From positions 372,001 to 436,000 of the forward strand of contig NZ_RZHE01000015.1 of assembly GCF_003989825.1 (NCBI RefSeq): DNA of 64,000 bases, read 5' to 3'. This DNA comes from Vreelandella populi (GTDB lineage Bacteria > Pseudomonadota > Gammaproteobacteria > Pseudomonadales > Halomonadaceae). The notes beneath the pieces were generated by a model that saw only the letters and a program-made list of their open reading frames with translations, made no database searches and had not been told where the DNA came from. Position 1 is the stretch's first letter; every line of letters begins with the position of its first letter. A program made the translations under genes and the position numbers. This document shows positions 55,122 to 64,000 of the stretch, in pieces.

Positions 55122-56405
55122 TTAGCGGAAGGCCACATCACGCAGGAACAGCGCGATCTGCGGGAACATGATTAACAGCGCCGCTGCCAGAATGAGCATG
55201 AAGATAAACGGCGGCGTGCCCTTGATCACTTCCCAGTAAGGACGCTTGAAGATAGCGATGGCGGTAAAGATATCGCAGCCAAAGGGAGGCGTTGCCGACC
55301 CTATGGCGACCTGCAGAGTAATCAGAATCCCTACCAGCACAGGATCCAGCCCCGTGGCCGCAATCGCCGGCGCAAAGATTGGAGTAAGCACCAAAATGAC
55401 TACGATAGGATCAACGAACATGCAGGCAATAAAGAAGGAGATGCAGATCGCGATCAAAACGCCGGTTGGTCCGGCATCGTTGACCCCTACAGTTTCTAGA
55501 ATCGCCTGGGGGATCTGGGCAAAAGAGATGATCCAGGAGAAGCTGTTACCTACCGCCACCAGGATAAATACCACTGCGGTAATCAGACCGGTGGACTTCG
55601 CGATGGCATAGATATCGCTCATCTTGAGCGAGCGGAACACCACAAACTCCAGCAGTACGGCATAAAGTACGCAAGCAGCGGCGGCTTCGGTCGGGCTGAA
55701 AATGCCGCCGTAGATACCGCCTACAATAATTACAGGGAAACCCAATGGCCAAAGCGCTTTTTGAACGGCAACGCCGCGCTCTTTCCAGCTGGCACGCGCC
55801 TCGGTCGGTACGTCCTTAACTATCGCGTAAACGATACAGTACGCCGAAAACATAACCAAGATCAGAAGACCCGGACCAATACCGGCGATAAACAGCTCAC
55901 CAATCGATGTGCCTGACACAACCCCATAGATGATCATGCCGATACTCGGCGGAATCAAGAATGCAATGTCGCTTGCGTTGATGATCAGTGCCAGAGTAAA
56001 CGAGTCTGAGTACCCGGCTTTGAGCATTTTCGGGCGCAGCGGCGAGCCGACCGCCACCACGGTTGCCTGGGTAGAGCCCGAAACGGCACCAAACAGCGTG
56101 CACGACGCCGCCGTGCTGACCGCAAGCCCGCCCTTGATATGGCCAATAAACGCCATCACCATATCGATCAGCCGGTTGGCTGACTGACCCCGGGTCATGA
56201 TATCGGCGGCGAGAATAAACATGGGCACGGCGATCAGCGATGCCGGGCGAATGCCTGCCATCATCTGTTGGATCAGCGTATCCATCTGGCCGAAGCCGTT
56301 AAACATCATGTAAAAGCCGATGATTGCTGCAGCAATCAGCGGAACCATCATTGGAAAGCCCATCAGCAGCAGGGCAATCATGGTGACGACCATTACCGTT
56401 GTCAT
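55122..56405 (-). CDS. teaC: TRAP transporter large permease TeaC (ectoine uptake)
   Basis: 427 aa DctM-type permease with about eleven helices. Family marks are IRPASLIAVPMFILAADIM, TLFGAVSGSTQATVVAVG, FLIPPSIGMIIYGVVSG and GGIFSPTEAAAACVLYA. It carries the compatible solute across the inner membrane with sodium. AGGGGAACG precedes the ATG, 28 bases after teaB. Assigned to ectoine because the operon's binding protein closely resembles TeaA. Confidence 0.93.
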   Translation of the reverse strand: MTTVMVVTMIALLLMGFPMMVPLIAAAIIGFYMMFNGFGQMDTLIQQMMAGIRPASLIAVPMFILAADIMTRGQSANRLIDMVMAFIGHIKGGLAVSTAASCTLFGAVSGSTQATVVAVGSPLRPKMLKAGYSDSFTLALIINASDIAFLIPPSIGMIIYGVVSGTSIGELFIAGIGPGLLILVMFSAYCIVYAIVKDVPTEARASWKERGVAVQKALWPLGFPVIIVGGIYGGIFSPTEAAAACVLYAVLLEFVVFRSLKMSDIYAIAKSTGLITAVVFILVAVGNSFSWIISFAQIPQAILETVGVNDAGPTGVLIAICISFFIACMFVDPIVVILVLTPIFAPAIAATGLDPVLVGILITLQVAIGSATPPFGCDIFTAIAIFKRPYWEVIKGTPPFIFMLILAAALLIMFPQIALFLRDVAFR

Positions 56406-56433
56406 AACGTTCCCCTAGAGTGCAATGCCTGCA

Positions 56434-57012
56434 TCAGACTTCGGTTTCCGTATCTTTATAACCGTCCACCACCCCGGTTGAGAGATACACATCATGAGAC
56501 GTGAAGTTTTTGATGGCGGTCAGCAGGTATTGAATACCCGTGATTAAAAAACCCATCGGCACCCATAGGTAAATCATCCATACCGGCAGGCTCAAGGAGG
56601 GCAGTACCCGCCCCTTACCGTAAAGGTCCTGGATATAAACGATCGAGTAGTAGAGTAGAAAGAACATGATCAGCGAGGTAAACAGCGAAATGCTGATCAT
56701 CAGTACCCGTCGCCCGCCGACTGGCAGCGCATCATAAATGGCCGACATACGGATATGGCGACCGTGGCGCGCCGCATAGCCGATACCGGCAAACGTAATC
56801 ATGATGATTAAAATCCGGTTTAGCTCGCCGGAAAACATGATGCTGTTGCCAAATACAAAGCGGGCGATAACGTTGGTGACCGTATTCAGCGCCATTAGCA
56901 AAACCCCTAGCGCCAGTATCACTGACTCGATTTTGCTAATTGCAGTGTCGATCATGCCCAACACGCCAGGTAAACCTGAGTGGTAACTCTTTTCGGACTC
57001 TTCATCGGTCAT
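56434..57012 (-). CDS. teaB: TRAP transporter small permease TeaB (ectoine uptake)
   Basis: 192 aa DctQ-type protein with four membrane helices. [20 protein letters not shown] and [20 protein letters not shown] (with [10 protein letters not shown] after it) are typical, and [21 protein letters not shown] ends the fold. The ATG at 57012 follows ACAGGAG; open frame extends 13 codons further, with no binding site. It lies 280 bases from teaA, with a hairpin between. Confidence 0.91.
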   Translation of the reverse strand: MTDEESEKSYHSGLPGVLGMIDTAISKIESVILALGVLLMALNTVTNVIARFVFGNSIMFSGELNRILIIMITFAGIGYAARHGRHIRMSAIYDALPVGGRRVLMISISLFTSLIMFFLLYYSIVYIQDLYGKGRVLPSLSLPVWMIYLWVPMGFLITGIQYLLTAIKNFTSHDVYLSTGVVDGYKDTETEV

Positions 57013-57229
57013 GGCCGAACTCCTGTTTTTCGGCATGACTATGGCGCACAAACGCCAATAGCACGCGGGATATCAATGAGGGCTTACACACACGACAGGA
57101 TGGCTATAACGCCTTGATGTACTCTTAGCGTAACGGGTGTCCGGCATTTACGCCTTAGCGCTGGGTAAATAATCTCCAACGCTTTGTCCACCCTTCAGAC
57201 GTTTTTCACCTACGTTAACAGCAATAGAA

Positions 57230-57253
57230 AAGGGGCAGCCTTGACTGCCCCTT
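57230..57253 (-). terminator. Attenuator-like hairpin between teaA and teaB
   Basis: On the minus strand AAGGGGCAG and CTGCCCCTT form a perfect nine-pair stem with a six-base loop, followed by TTCTATTG, 39 bases past the teaA stop. The weak T run suggests partial termination, giving more binding protein than permease. Confidence 0.7.
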
Positions 57254-57291
57254 GGGTGAACACCACCTCTGTTCAAGCGGTCGCTCAGCGG

Positions 57292-58308
57292 TTACTCGTT
57301 GCTAACGGATTCAAGATCGGCCTTGAACTGTTCAAGCAATTCGGCCCCACGCTCACCGGTCATTCCCAGGAAAGCCTCTTCAACCTGAGGGGCAAGATCG
57401 CGGAAGGCTTGAATCTGCTCTTCGTCCAGACGCGTGACGGTTACTTCATCGGATGCTGCCTGAATTTTTTCCAGCGCTTCGTCGGCCAGGCCCTTGATAT
57501 GCTCAATGGTGTGGTCGTAAGCCGCGTTAGAGGCTTCCCGGACCAGCGTCTGGTCTTCTTCAGACAGGTCATCAAAGAAGTCCTGATTCGCCATCATGGC
57601 AGTGGTAAACCAGCCGTGACCGGTAAACGTCAGGTGCGGAGATACTTCGTACAAGCCGCCTGATTCGATCCAGAAAATCGGGTTTTCCTGACCATCCAGA
57701 ATGCCGGTTTGCAGGCCCCCGTACACTTCCCCCCACGGCAGCGGCGTAGGTGTTGCGCCAAATGCATCGTAGGTTTCGGAAAGCAGCGGGTTGGTCATGG
57801 TGCGGATTTTCTTGTTGCGCATATCCTCAGGTGAACTGACCGGCTCATTGGTGGTGATCACCATTTCACCTTCAGGATACATCTTCAGAAGCTCAAGCCC
57901 CTGCTCGGCGTAAAGCTCAGGGAACATCTCGTTGATCGCCTTGCTCTCGTCGAAGAACGTCAGCACGGTTTCTTCATCGGTAGGCAGCAGGTAGGGAATA
58001 AAGAAGATCTGCGCTTCTGGAATCAGCGCGCCGGTAAAGCCCGGTGACTGGTTCACAAACTGGAGGATACCGTTCTGGGTCTGCTCCATGATGTCATCAG
58101 ACTCACCCAGCTCACCGAAGCGATAAACTTGAACCGTATGATCAGAGTTTTCCTCGATATACTCTTTGAATGCGTAAGCGAAAACATCCTGTACATCGCC
58201 TTCGTACTCTTCGTGCGCGTAACGCCAGTTGTCCGCCTGGGCAGCCGCGGTCATGCCTAACAGCAGTGCGCCGATGCTCGCCGTCGTTACTAACTTGCTT
58301 GCCTTCAT
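57292..58308 (-). CDS. teaA: TRAP transporter binding protein TeaA (ectoine/hydroxyectoine)
   Basis: 338 aa DctP-type periplasmic protein from the ATG at 58308, eight bases after AGGGGA. Signal peptide LVTTASIGALLLGMTAAAQA is cut before DNWRYAHEEYEG. The middle part RFGELGESDDIMEQTQNG, QNPGF-like VNQSPGFTG, PLPWGEVYGGLQTG and DGQENPIFWIESGG follow H. elongata TeaA closely, including the aromatic box positions used to hold ectoine. It supplies solute to TeaBC for osmoprotection and recovery of leaked ectoine. Osmotic control is likely. Confidence 0.94.
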   Translation of the reverse strand: MKASKLVTTASIGALLLGMTAAAQADNWRYAHEEYEGDVQDVFAYAFKEYIEENSDHTVQVYRFGELGESDDIMEQTQNGILQFVNQSPGFTGALIPEAQIFFIPYLLPTDEETVLTFFDESKAINEMFPELYAEQGLELLKMYPEGEMVITTNEPVSSPEDMRNKKIRTMTNPLLSETYDAFGATPTPLPWGEVYGGLQTGILDGQENPIFWIESGGLYEVSPHLTFTGHGWFTTAMMANQDFFDDLSEEDQTLVREASNAAYDHTIEHIKGLADEALEKIQAASDEVTVTRLDEEQIQAFRDLAPQVEEAFLGMTGERGAELLEQFKADLESVSNE

Positions 58309-58389
58309 GCGATGTTCCCCTTGCAGTGGTAAGCGCGCTATACGAGTGCGCAAGAATCTGCTCTTGTTTTTTTACATTCGCTTTTTACA

Positions 58390-58444
58390 TCCGCTGACAC
58401 GCAAAAACGTTATCCATTGCTGCGGGTCAGCGGACGTATAACGA
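58390..58444. promoter_or_regulatory. Inverted repeat in the teaA upstream region
   Basis: Perfect nine-base arms TCCGCTGAC (58390-58398) and GTCAGCGGA (58436-58444), 37 bases apart, lie 82-136 bases upstream of the teaA start. Arms and spacing would suit a regulator that binds two sites, or a folded leader. Related to osmotic control only by position. Confidence 0.5.
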
Positions 58445-58473
58445 GTATTATTCAAAAGCAGCTTAATTTCAGG

Positions 58474-59046
58474 CTAGCGCGGTGATTCGAAGCGGTCAAG
58501 CCGGGTTGCCAGGGCCTGCCAGGCGTTTGAGATGCTGTCGCGCGCGCCTGACGCACAGAGACAATCTTTGTCAAGTTCAGTAAAATGCAGCCTATCTTGC
58601 AGCCATTTTGCAACATCGTGCGAATTTAGCGCACAATTTGTTAAGCGCGCATCATCGTCAGGATTTTCAGTTGCCCAGATTTGCCAGCGTTGAAGATTTT
58701 CACGCTCGGCCTGTAACTCAGCCTGCTGAATCATTTTACGCAGCGTGGCAATCGAGGCACTTTCCTGCGCCTCGGGTTTCAGGCGACGCCGCAAATGGCG
58801 CAGTGCCTGGGTAACCTCGCGCTGCCATACCTCACGTTCTTTGCGCTGTTTGTCAAGAGGGCCGGGCAGTGCTTCAAGCCCGTGTACAGACAGCCAGCCA
58901 TGAAACAGCAGCTCGCAGACATCGATACCCAGCGTGTCCTGCAGTGTCAGGCAGGCGTCTTCAACGTTGGGGGCTGAGTAAAACGCTAAAGCAAAATCCC
59001 ATAACGGCATCTGCTCCAGGCGGCGCAATCGGTTAGAATCAAGCAT
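58474..59046 (-). CDS. TIGR02444 family protein
   Basis: 190 aa of unknown function. LWDFALAFYSAPNVEDACLTL and LGIDVCELLFHGWLSVHG near the start are the marks of TIGR02444 (DUF2390). The centre is helical and charged (REVTQALRHLRRRLKPEAQE), suited to coiled-coil contacts. I chose the ATG at 59046 because homology starts MLDSNRLRRLE; the open frame continues 75 codons upstream into the divergent yheS gene. In many gammaproteobacteria this family is encoded next to an ABC-F gene, as here. Confidence 0.87.
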   Translation of the reverse strand: MLDSNRLRRLEQMPLWDFALAFYSAPNVEDACLTLQDTLGIDVCELLFHGWLSVHGLEALPGPLDKQRKEREVWQREVTQALRHLRRRLKPEAQESASIATLRKMIQQAELQAERENLQRWQIWATENPDDDARLTNCALNSHDVAKWLQDRLHFTELDKDCLCASGARDSISNAWQALATRLDRFESPR

Positions 59047-59074
59047 TGGTTTACCCACTTTTTCGGGAGAGAGC

Positions 59075-61039
59075 ATGATCGCACTGCGCCAAGTCGCCCT
59101 GCAACGCGGCAAGCAAACGCTACTCGATAACGCTGACCTAACGCTACATGATGGCATTAAGGCAGGCATTATCGGGGCAAATGGCGCTGGTAAATCGAGT
59201 TTATTCAAGCTGTTGTTGAATGAGCTGGGCCCTGACCAAGGCGACGTTGAAATGAGCGGCGGCCAGCGCATTGCGCATATGGCGCAGGAAGTCGAGGCCC
59301 TCGACCGTCCGATTATTGAATATGTTCTCGACGGTGACCATGCCCTGCGCCAGACTGAAGCCGCGCTGCTGGCAGCCCAACAGGCAGGCGAGGCCCATCG
59401 TGAAGCCGAGCTTCATGGGCTGATCGAAACCCTGGATGGCTATCGTGCTGAATCCCGCGCCGCGCAGCTCCTGGTGGGGCTTGGCTTTATGCAGGCTGAT
59501 CTAACGCGCCCGCTATCAGACTTCTCCGGCGGCTGGCGAATGCGCGTTAACCTGGCGCGCACGCTGTTCATGCCCTCGGATTTACTGCTGCTTGATGAGC
59601 CGACCAACCACTTGGACTTGGACGCGCTGCTATGGCTTGAGCAGTGGCTGACCCGCTACCCGGGCATGCTGCTGCTTATTTCTCACGATCGGGATTTTCT
59701 GGATGCCGTGTGCGACCACATCGTGCACATGCACCACCAAACGCTAGAGCTTTACCGGGGTAACTACTCCCGCTTTGAACGCACCCGGGCCGAGAAGCTA
59801 GCCCTGCAGCAGGCGGAAGCGGCGAAGCAGCAGGCCCGCCGGGAAGAGATCGAGCGATTTATTACCCGTTTCAAAGCGCAGGCAACCAAAGCGAAACAGG
59901 CGCAAAGCCGGGTAAAAATGCTGGAGCGCATGGAAGACATTGCCGTCGCCCACGTCGATTCGCCCTTTCACTTCACGCTACCGGCCGCCGATAAAACTTC
60001 GCACCCGCTGCTGGTACTCGATCAGGCCCAGCTTGGCTACCGGGGTAAAGAGCGTGACACCGTTCAGCTCGACAAGGTCAATATCACCCTGCTTCCAGGC
60101 AGCCGCATTGGCCTACTAGGGCCGAACGGGGCGGGTAAATCGACGCTGATCAAATCCCTGACCGGCGAGCTTGAACTATTAAACGGCAAGCGCATTCCCG
60201 GCGAGCACCTGGCGATTGGTTACTTTGCTCAGCACCAGCTGGAAGGACTGGACGTCACCTCGACTCCGTTTGTGCATGTTCAGCGCCTTTCACCGAGAGC
60301 CAGCGACCAGGAGATTCGCAACTTCCTGGGCGGCTTTGGCTTTAAAGGCGATGACGCCTTTGGCGAAGTGGCCACCTTCTCAGGTGGAGAAAAAGCGCGC
60401 CTGGCACTGGCGCTAGTTGCCTGGCAAAAGCCCAACTTACTGCTGCTGGATGAGCCTACCAACCACCTGGATCTGGAAATGCGCGAAGCGCTTACCGAAG
60501 CACTGGCCGGTTTTGAAGGCACGGTGATTCTGGTATCCCACGACCGCCACCTGCTGCGTGCCACGGTCGATGAGTTCTGGTGTGTAGCGGACAATCGGGT
60601 TGAGCCGTTTGATGGCGACCTTGAGGATTACCGCGCGTGGTTAAAAGCGCGGCTTGAAGAGAGCCGCCGCGATTCGCGCAGTGAAAAAGCCGAACGCCAG
60701 AACCAGCAGCCCAATGGCGACAGCCGCGAGGCGCGCAAAGCCTCGCGCAAGGCGGCCGCCGAACTGCGTGAAAAGCTGCGCCCGCTGAAAAAGGAGCGCG
60801 ACCAGGCTGAGAAAGCCATGGAAAAGGCGCAGGCAGCGCTGGAAGAAGTAGAGGCGATTCTGGCCGACCCCGAGCTATACACCGATAACAGCCGCAAAGC
60901 CCAACTGACTGAGGTACTCGCTAAACAGGCTGATATCAAGGCCGGTTTAGACCGCGCCGAGCAGCTGTGGCTAGCGGCTGAAGAGTCATTGGAAGCCATG
61001 GAGGCGGAGCTGCTGGCCAGTGAAAGCGCCGAGATTTAA
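59075..61039 (+). CDS. yheS: ABC-F ribosome-associated ATPase YheS
   Basis: 654 aa with two ABC domains and no membrane part. Domain one: GANGAGKSS, FSGGWRMRVNLARTL, LLLLDEPTNHLDLDALLWLE. Linker with KATKAKQAQSRVKMLERME. Domain two: GPNGAGKST, FSGGEKARLALALV, LLLLDEPTNHLDLEMREAL. A charged C-terminal coiled coil follows from about residue 530. ABC-F proteins act at the ribosomal E site. Length and sequence fit YheS better than Uup. It diverges from the TIGR02444 gene across 28 bases. Confidence 0.94.
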   Translation: MIALRQVALQRGKQTLLDNADLTLHDGIKAGIIGANGAGKSSLFKLLLNELGPDQGDVEMSGGQRIAHMAQEVEALDRPIIEYVLDGDHALRQTEAALLAAQQAGEAHREAELHGLIETLDGYRAESRAAQLLVGLGFMQADLTRPLSDFSGGWRMRVNLARTLFMPSDLLLLDEPTNHLDLDALLWLEQWLTRYPGMLLLISHDRDFLDAVCDHIVHMHHQTLELYRGNYSRFERTRAEKLALQQAEAAKQQARREEIERFITRFKAQATKAKQAQSRVKMLERMEDIAVAHVDSPFHFTLPAADKTSHPLLVLDQAQLGYRGKERDTVQLDKVNITLLPGSRIGLLGPNGAGKSTLIKSLTGELELLNGKRIPGEHLAIGYFAQHQLEGLDVTSTPFVHVQRLSPRASDQEIRNFLGGFGFKGDDAFGEVATFSGGEKARLALALVAWQKPNLLLLDEPTNHLDLEMREALTEALAGFEGTVILVSHDRHLLRATVDEFWCVADNRVEPFDGDLEDYRAWLKARLEESRRDSRSEKAERQNQQPNGDSREARKASRKAAAELREKLRPLKKERDQAEKAMEKAQAALEEVEAILADPELYTDNSRKAQLTEVLAKQADIKAGLDRAEQLWLAAEESLEAMEAELLASESAEI

Positions 61040-61041
61040 CG

Positions 61042-61479
61042 CTAGCTTTCCAGTAAGAACGTGACCGGGCCGTCATTGACCAGCGCTACCTGCATATCGG
61101 CACCAAACTGGCCGATCGCCACCTTCGGCCAGGCTGATTGGGCGCGGGTCACCAGACCGTTGAACAGACGCTCGCCTTCGGCAGGCGGAGCGGCGCTGGA
61201 AAAGCCTGGCCGCAAACCCTTATGGGTCTCGGCGGCCAGGGTGAACTGGGAAACCAGCAACAGACCGCCGTCTATCTGTTGAAGGTTGAGGTTCATCTTG
61301 CCCTCGGCGTCGCTAAATATGCGGTAATGCAGAAGCTTGTGGAGCATTTTCTCAACGGCGGCGTCACTGTCGCCTTTCTCGACACCGACCAGTGCCAGAA
61401 GCCCCTGATCGATGGCGCCAATCGTCTGCCCCTCAACCGTCACGCTTGCCTTTCTGACCCGCTGTATCAGCACTTTCAC
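61042..61479 (-). CDS. dtd: D-aminoacyl-tRNA deacylase Dtd
   Basis: 145 aa, family length. It hydrolyses D-aminoacyl-tRNA, and Gly-tRNA(Ala), as quality control. The cross-subunit motif [10 protein letters not shown] (SQxTL) and C-terminal [11 protein letters not shown] (NxGPxT type) are both present. Translation starts at GTG after AGGAGAGG. It is convergent with yheS, two bases apart. Confidence 0.95.
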   Translation of the reverse strand: MKVLIQRVRKASVTVEGQTIGAIDQGLLALVGVEKGDSDAAVEKMLHKLLHYRIFSDAEGKMNLNLQQIDGGLLLVSQFTLAAETHKGLRPGFSSAAPPAEGERLFNGLVTRAQSAWPKVAIGQFGADMQVALVNDGPVTFLLES

Positions 61480-61534
61480 GGCGCCTCTCCTGTATTGGTA
61501 AAAGGTAAAGCGCCCAGTGTACCCGCCTTGGCCG

Positions 61535-62380
61535 TTACCAGGCGCGGCAGAGTATCAAATCACAGTGAGGCTCACTAAGCAGCGTCTGAGTCAGCTGGCT
61601 TGAATGGTAGGGTTGGCCGCGGCTGCCTATCATCACTACATCGGGCGTATGCTGCTTTATATAGTTCTGAACCACCTCGCTGGACGTGCCGGGCTCAAGC
61701 ACCAGTTCGATATCCGGCGCCCCGTCCTTGTCCTGCACAATACGTTCAACTTCACTACTTAACAGCGCCTGCAAGCGGGCTACCTCCTGCTCGCGCCAGC
61801 GGGCGTAATAAACCTCGGAGCCAAGCTCAACCTCGCCGGGTATCGTCCAGGCGTGGAGCAGCGTGAGCCTGACTTCCGGGAAGCGGCGTAACGCCTCGTT
61901 TAGTGTTTGGCGGACGGTTAGAAAAGAATCGACGGGAATCAGGATATGCTGCCATGGCTGGGTAGGCACACGCTGCGCAATGACCACCGGACACGGCGCA
62001 CTGCGCAGAATGCGCATAAAGGTGGTGCCTGCCAGCAGCTCTTTCTGCCCCCGCTTGCGATGCATGCCCAGCACAATCAACTCGGCCTTCTGCTCGTGGG
62101 CCTTACGTACAATCTCTACATGCGGTTCGCCCATCACAGTTTGAATGACCGTTTTGGGTGCTTCCAGGGCGTAATCTTCGCGAATATCCGTCAATGTCGT
62201 GGCGATGTCCTCATTGATCGCCTGCTCCAGTTCACGGAGCAGGCGACGCGGTAGGTAAGGATCAAGCACATGCAGGATATCCAGCTGGGCATGCTGAGCA
62301 TAGGCAAGGCGCAGCGCCCGAGCGAAGCCAGCGCGGTTGTCGGCAGAAAGGTCGGTGGCAAACACAAATGTGGGGGTCAT
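61535..62380 (-). CDS. Tandem universal stress protein (UspE-like)
   Basis: 281 aa with two Usp domains in one chain. Domain one (about 1-140) starts [20 protein letters not shown] and ends [21 protein letters not shown]. Domain two (about 145-281) starts [16 protein letters not shown] and ends [16 protein letters not shown]. The ATP-loop glycines are partly kept in the second domain but altered in both (no G-x2-G-x9-G-S), so nucleotide binding is uncertain. CTAGGAG precedes the ATG. Its role is probably in general stress. Confidence 0.9.
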   Translation of the reverse strand: MTPTFVFATDLSADNRAGFARALRLAYAQHAQLDILHVLDPYLPRRLLRELEQAINEDIATTLTDIREDYALEAPKTVIQTVMGEPHVEIVRKAHEQKAELIVLGMHRKRGQKELLAGTTFMRILRSAPCPVVIAQRVPTQPWQHILIPVDSFLTVRQTLNEALRRFPEVRLTLLHAWTIPGEVELGSEVYYARWREQEVARLQALLSSEVERIVQDKDGAPDIELVLEPGTSSEVVQNYIKQHTPDVVMIGSRGQPYHSSQLTQTLLSEPHCDLILCRAW

Positions 62381-62533
62381 GGCATAACGCTCCTAGAACA
62401 AGCCAGGCCTTTGGGTAGTCACACAGACATCCCTCAGCATGGTGGGCGAAGCCCTATCCCGCAAGCTAGCCACTCATTCTAGCTAATCATTTCAGTTGCT
62501 CTCTGACCCCCAGCCCTGGCGTTTTTGAACCGC

Positions 62534-63355
62534 TTACCACCACGCATGAAAATGATGCACAGGCCCGCGTCCTTTGCCCACACTCAGGCGAGCACTGGCT
62601 TCTAGCGCCGCATGCAGCCACTTCTTGGCCTCGCCGATCGCCGCTGTGGGCGCATTTGCTGGAGCATCTGTTGGTAGCTTTGCCAGGCATGCGGTAATCG
62701 CCGACGATAGCGCGCAGCCGGTGCCGTGCAGGTTTTCGGTCTGGATGCGTGAGGCGGGCAGCCACTCATGCCCGCTCGGTGTGGCCAGCAGATCGGGACA
62801 GGTCTCACCGCGCAGATGGCCGCCCTTAAGTACCACATAGGGCGCGCCTAGCCGGGTCAGCCCCGGCAGCATGGCCTCCATAGCGTCCAGGCTTGAAGGC
62901 GGCGAGGCATCGAGCAGAACAGCCGCTTCCGGCAGGTTGGGCGTGATCACGTCGGCAAGCGGCACCAGAATATCGCGCACTGCACGAATCCCGGCGTCAT
63001 CGACCAGAACGTCGCCGCTCTTGGCGACCATCACCGGGTCGAGCACGATCCAGCGCGGACGGCGTTTGCCCAGCACCTCGGCGATCACCTCAGCCACTTC
63101 ACGGCTGGCGACCATGCCGATCTTGACGGCATCCAGCTCAACGTCATCCAGCAGGGTTTCAAGCTGTGCACGAATGAAGTCCGCGGGAATCGGATAAACG
63201 CCGCGCACCCCTTGAGTGTTCTGGGCAGTCAACGCGGTGATCACGCTGGTGCCATAGGCCCCCAGCGCTGAAAACGTCTTTAAATCGGCTTGAATGCCGG
63301 CCCCGCCGGAGGGGTCGGAGCCGGCAATTGTCAGTACATTGACGCTTGATGTCAT
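62534..63355 (-). CDS. thiD: Hydroxymethylpyrimidine / phosphomethylpyrimidine kinase ThiD
   Basis: 273 aa. It phosphorylates HMP to HMP-PP for thiamine. TIAGSDPSGGAGIQADLKTF (residues 9-28) is the substrate and anion loop, GTSVITALTAQNTQGV follows, and NLHGTGCALSSAI holds the catalytic GTGC. AGGAGG precedes the ATG. It lies eight bases after the TRAP permease stop, so the two are likely co-transcribed; perhaps the TRAP system takes up a thiamine precursor, though that is only suggested by position. Far from thiS-thiG (14 kb). Confidence 0.94.
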   Translation of the reverse strand: MTSSVNVLTIAGSDPSGGAGIQADLKTFSALGAYGTSVITALTAQNTQGVRGVYPIPADFIRAQLETLLDDVELDAVKIGMVASREVAEVIAEVLGKRRPRWIVLDPVMVAKSGDVLVDDAGIRAVRDILVPLADVITPNLPEAAVLLDASPPSSLDAMEAMLPGLTRLGAPYVVLKGGHLRGETCPDLLATPSGHEWLPASRIQTENLHGTGCALSSAITACLAKLPTDAPANAPTAAIGEAKKWLHAALEASARLSVGKGRGPVHHFHAWW

Positions 63356-63363
63356 GACGCCTC

Positions 63364-64000
63364 CTAGATGACCGACGGCAGCCAGGTGGCGAGACCCGGG
63401 AACAGCGCCAGCGCCAGAAGCATCGCCAGCTGCATGAGGATAAACGGAATGACTCCACGGTAGATCGCCGAGGTGGGCACGCTTTGCGGGGTAACACCGC
63501 GCAGATAAAAGAGCGCAAATCCGAACGGAGGCGTCAAAAACGACGTCTGCAGGTTGACGGCGATCATGATGCCGAGCCAGATGGGATCAAGTCCCATGGC
63601 GAGCAGCACCGGGCCGACGATCGGCACCACCACGAAGGTGATCTCGATAAAGTCGAGAATGAAGCCGAGCAGGAAGATCACCAGCATGACCACCAGCGTG
63701 GCGCCGACAACCCCACCCGGCATCGCCTCAAACATATGGGTAACCAGCTCTTCACCGCCAAACGCTCGGAATACCAGCGAAAACAGCGCCGCGCCGATCA
63801 GGATCAAGAACACCATGCTGGTCACCTGGGCGGTAGAGCGCACCACATCGCGCAGCATGGTAAAACTTAACCGCCGGTTGGCCGCAGCCAGCAGTAGCGC
63901 CCCGAATGCGCCCACCGCTGAGGCTTCCGTGGGCGTGGCAAAACCGCCCAAAATCGAGCCCAGCACGGCCACAATCAATAGCACGGGCGGTAAAAGCCCC
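63364..64000 (-). CDS. TRAP transporter large permease (DctM family), N-terminus off the window
   Basis: The last 212 or so residues of a DctM-type permease; the frame is open to base 64000 and runs LLPPVLLIVAVLGSILGGFATPTEAS across the edge, so the start lies outside. Marks are FATPTEASAVGAFGALLLA, FILDFIEITFVVVPIVGPVLL and NLQTSFLTPPFGFALFYLRG. It differs from teaC, so this is a second TRAP system; the substrate is not known. The adjacent thiD is its 3' neighbour. Confidence 0.92.
   Translation of the reverse strand, partial: GLLPPVLLIVAVLGSILGGFATPTEASAVGAFGALLLAAANRRLSFTMLRDVVRSTAQVTSMVFLILIGAALFSLVFRAFGGEELVTHMFEAMPGGVVGATLVVMLVIFLLGFILDFIEITFVVVPIVGPVLLAMGLDPIWLGIMIAVNLQTSFLTPPFGFALFYLRGVTPQSVPTSAIYRGVIPFILMQLAMLLALALFPGLATWLPSVI

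Noticed and set aside
1..64000. CRISPR arrays, tRNA or rRNA genes, prophage or integron structures
   Set aside because: No direct-repeat arrays, cloverleaf arms, integrase or attachment sites were recognised by eye; a tRNA and repeat scan would settle it.

Overview
The window looks like chromosomal DNA of a halophilic gammaproteobacterium, most likely Halomonas or a close relative. The best marker is an ectoine-type TRAP uptake system (teaA-teaB-teaC-teaD, 54.7-58.3 kb) whose binding protein closely resembles H. elongata TeaA as I remember it. Malate synthase G, thiS-thiG-trmB, dtd, yheS and a PaoABC-type aldehyde oxidoreductase fit the same group. I saw no rRNA, tRNA, CRISPR array or prophage.

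1-31 kb is an exopolysaccharide (EPS) locus read entirely on the minus strand. It starts with a CapD/WbpM-type nucleotide-sugar dehydratase (28.4-30.6 kb). After a 332-base leader comes a long gene run: wza, wzb, wzc, a UDP-glucuronate 4-epimerase, ugd, an MsbA/PglK-type ABC exporter, seven glycosyltransferases, a sulfotransferase, a putative polymerase, an initiating sugar-phosphate transferase, an HpaI-type aldolase with a D-2-hydroxyacid dehydrogenase, galE and tviB. An intrinsic terminator at 3.07-3.10 kb closes the run. The leader carries a perfect ops element, GGCGGTAGCGTG, 120 bases upstream of wza, which points to RfaH-dependent transcription of a run of about 25 kb. Past the terminator are an HprK-like P-loop kinase, a decayed IS5-family transposase and an OafA-type acyltransferase cut by the window edge. 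The precursors made (uronic acids, dehydrated amino sugars) plus the sulfotransferase suggest a strongly anionic polymer. Much of 12-20 kb is visibly AT-rich, as transferred glycosyltransferase cassettes often are.

31-48 kb holds metabolic modules. An alpha/beta hydrolase diverges from glcB, which has an IclR-like palindrome upstream. A minus-strand sugar operon (isomerase, Gfo/Idh/MocA oxidoreductase, ABC ATPase, permease, binding protein) diverges from a LacI-type regulator, and the shared gap has two matching operator-like palindromes. A paoABC operon diverges from its XdhC-type chaperone and a MocA-like nucleotidyltransferase.

48-64 kb is housekeeping and transport: thiS-thiG-trmB, a GST, an AEC transporter, a PHB-depolymerase-like esterase, an FKBP isomerase, teaABCD, yheS with its TIGR02444 partner, dtd, a tandem Usp protein, thiD and the end of a second TRAP large permease. 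Between the GST and the AEC gene, with no annotated gene, lies a well-formed candidate small RNA on the minus strand. It has a sigma70-like promoter with a Fur-like inverted repeat, three stem-loops and an intrinsic terminator, and is the most novel element I found.
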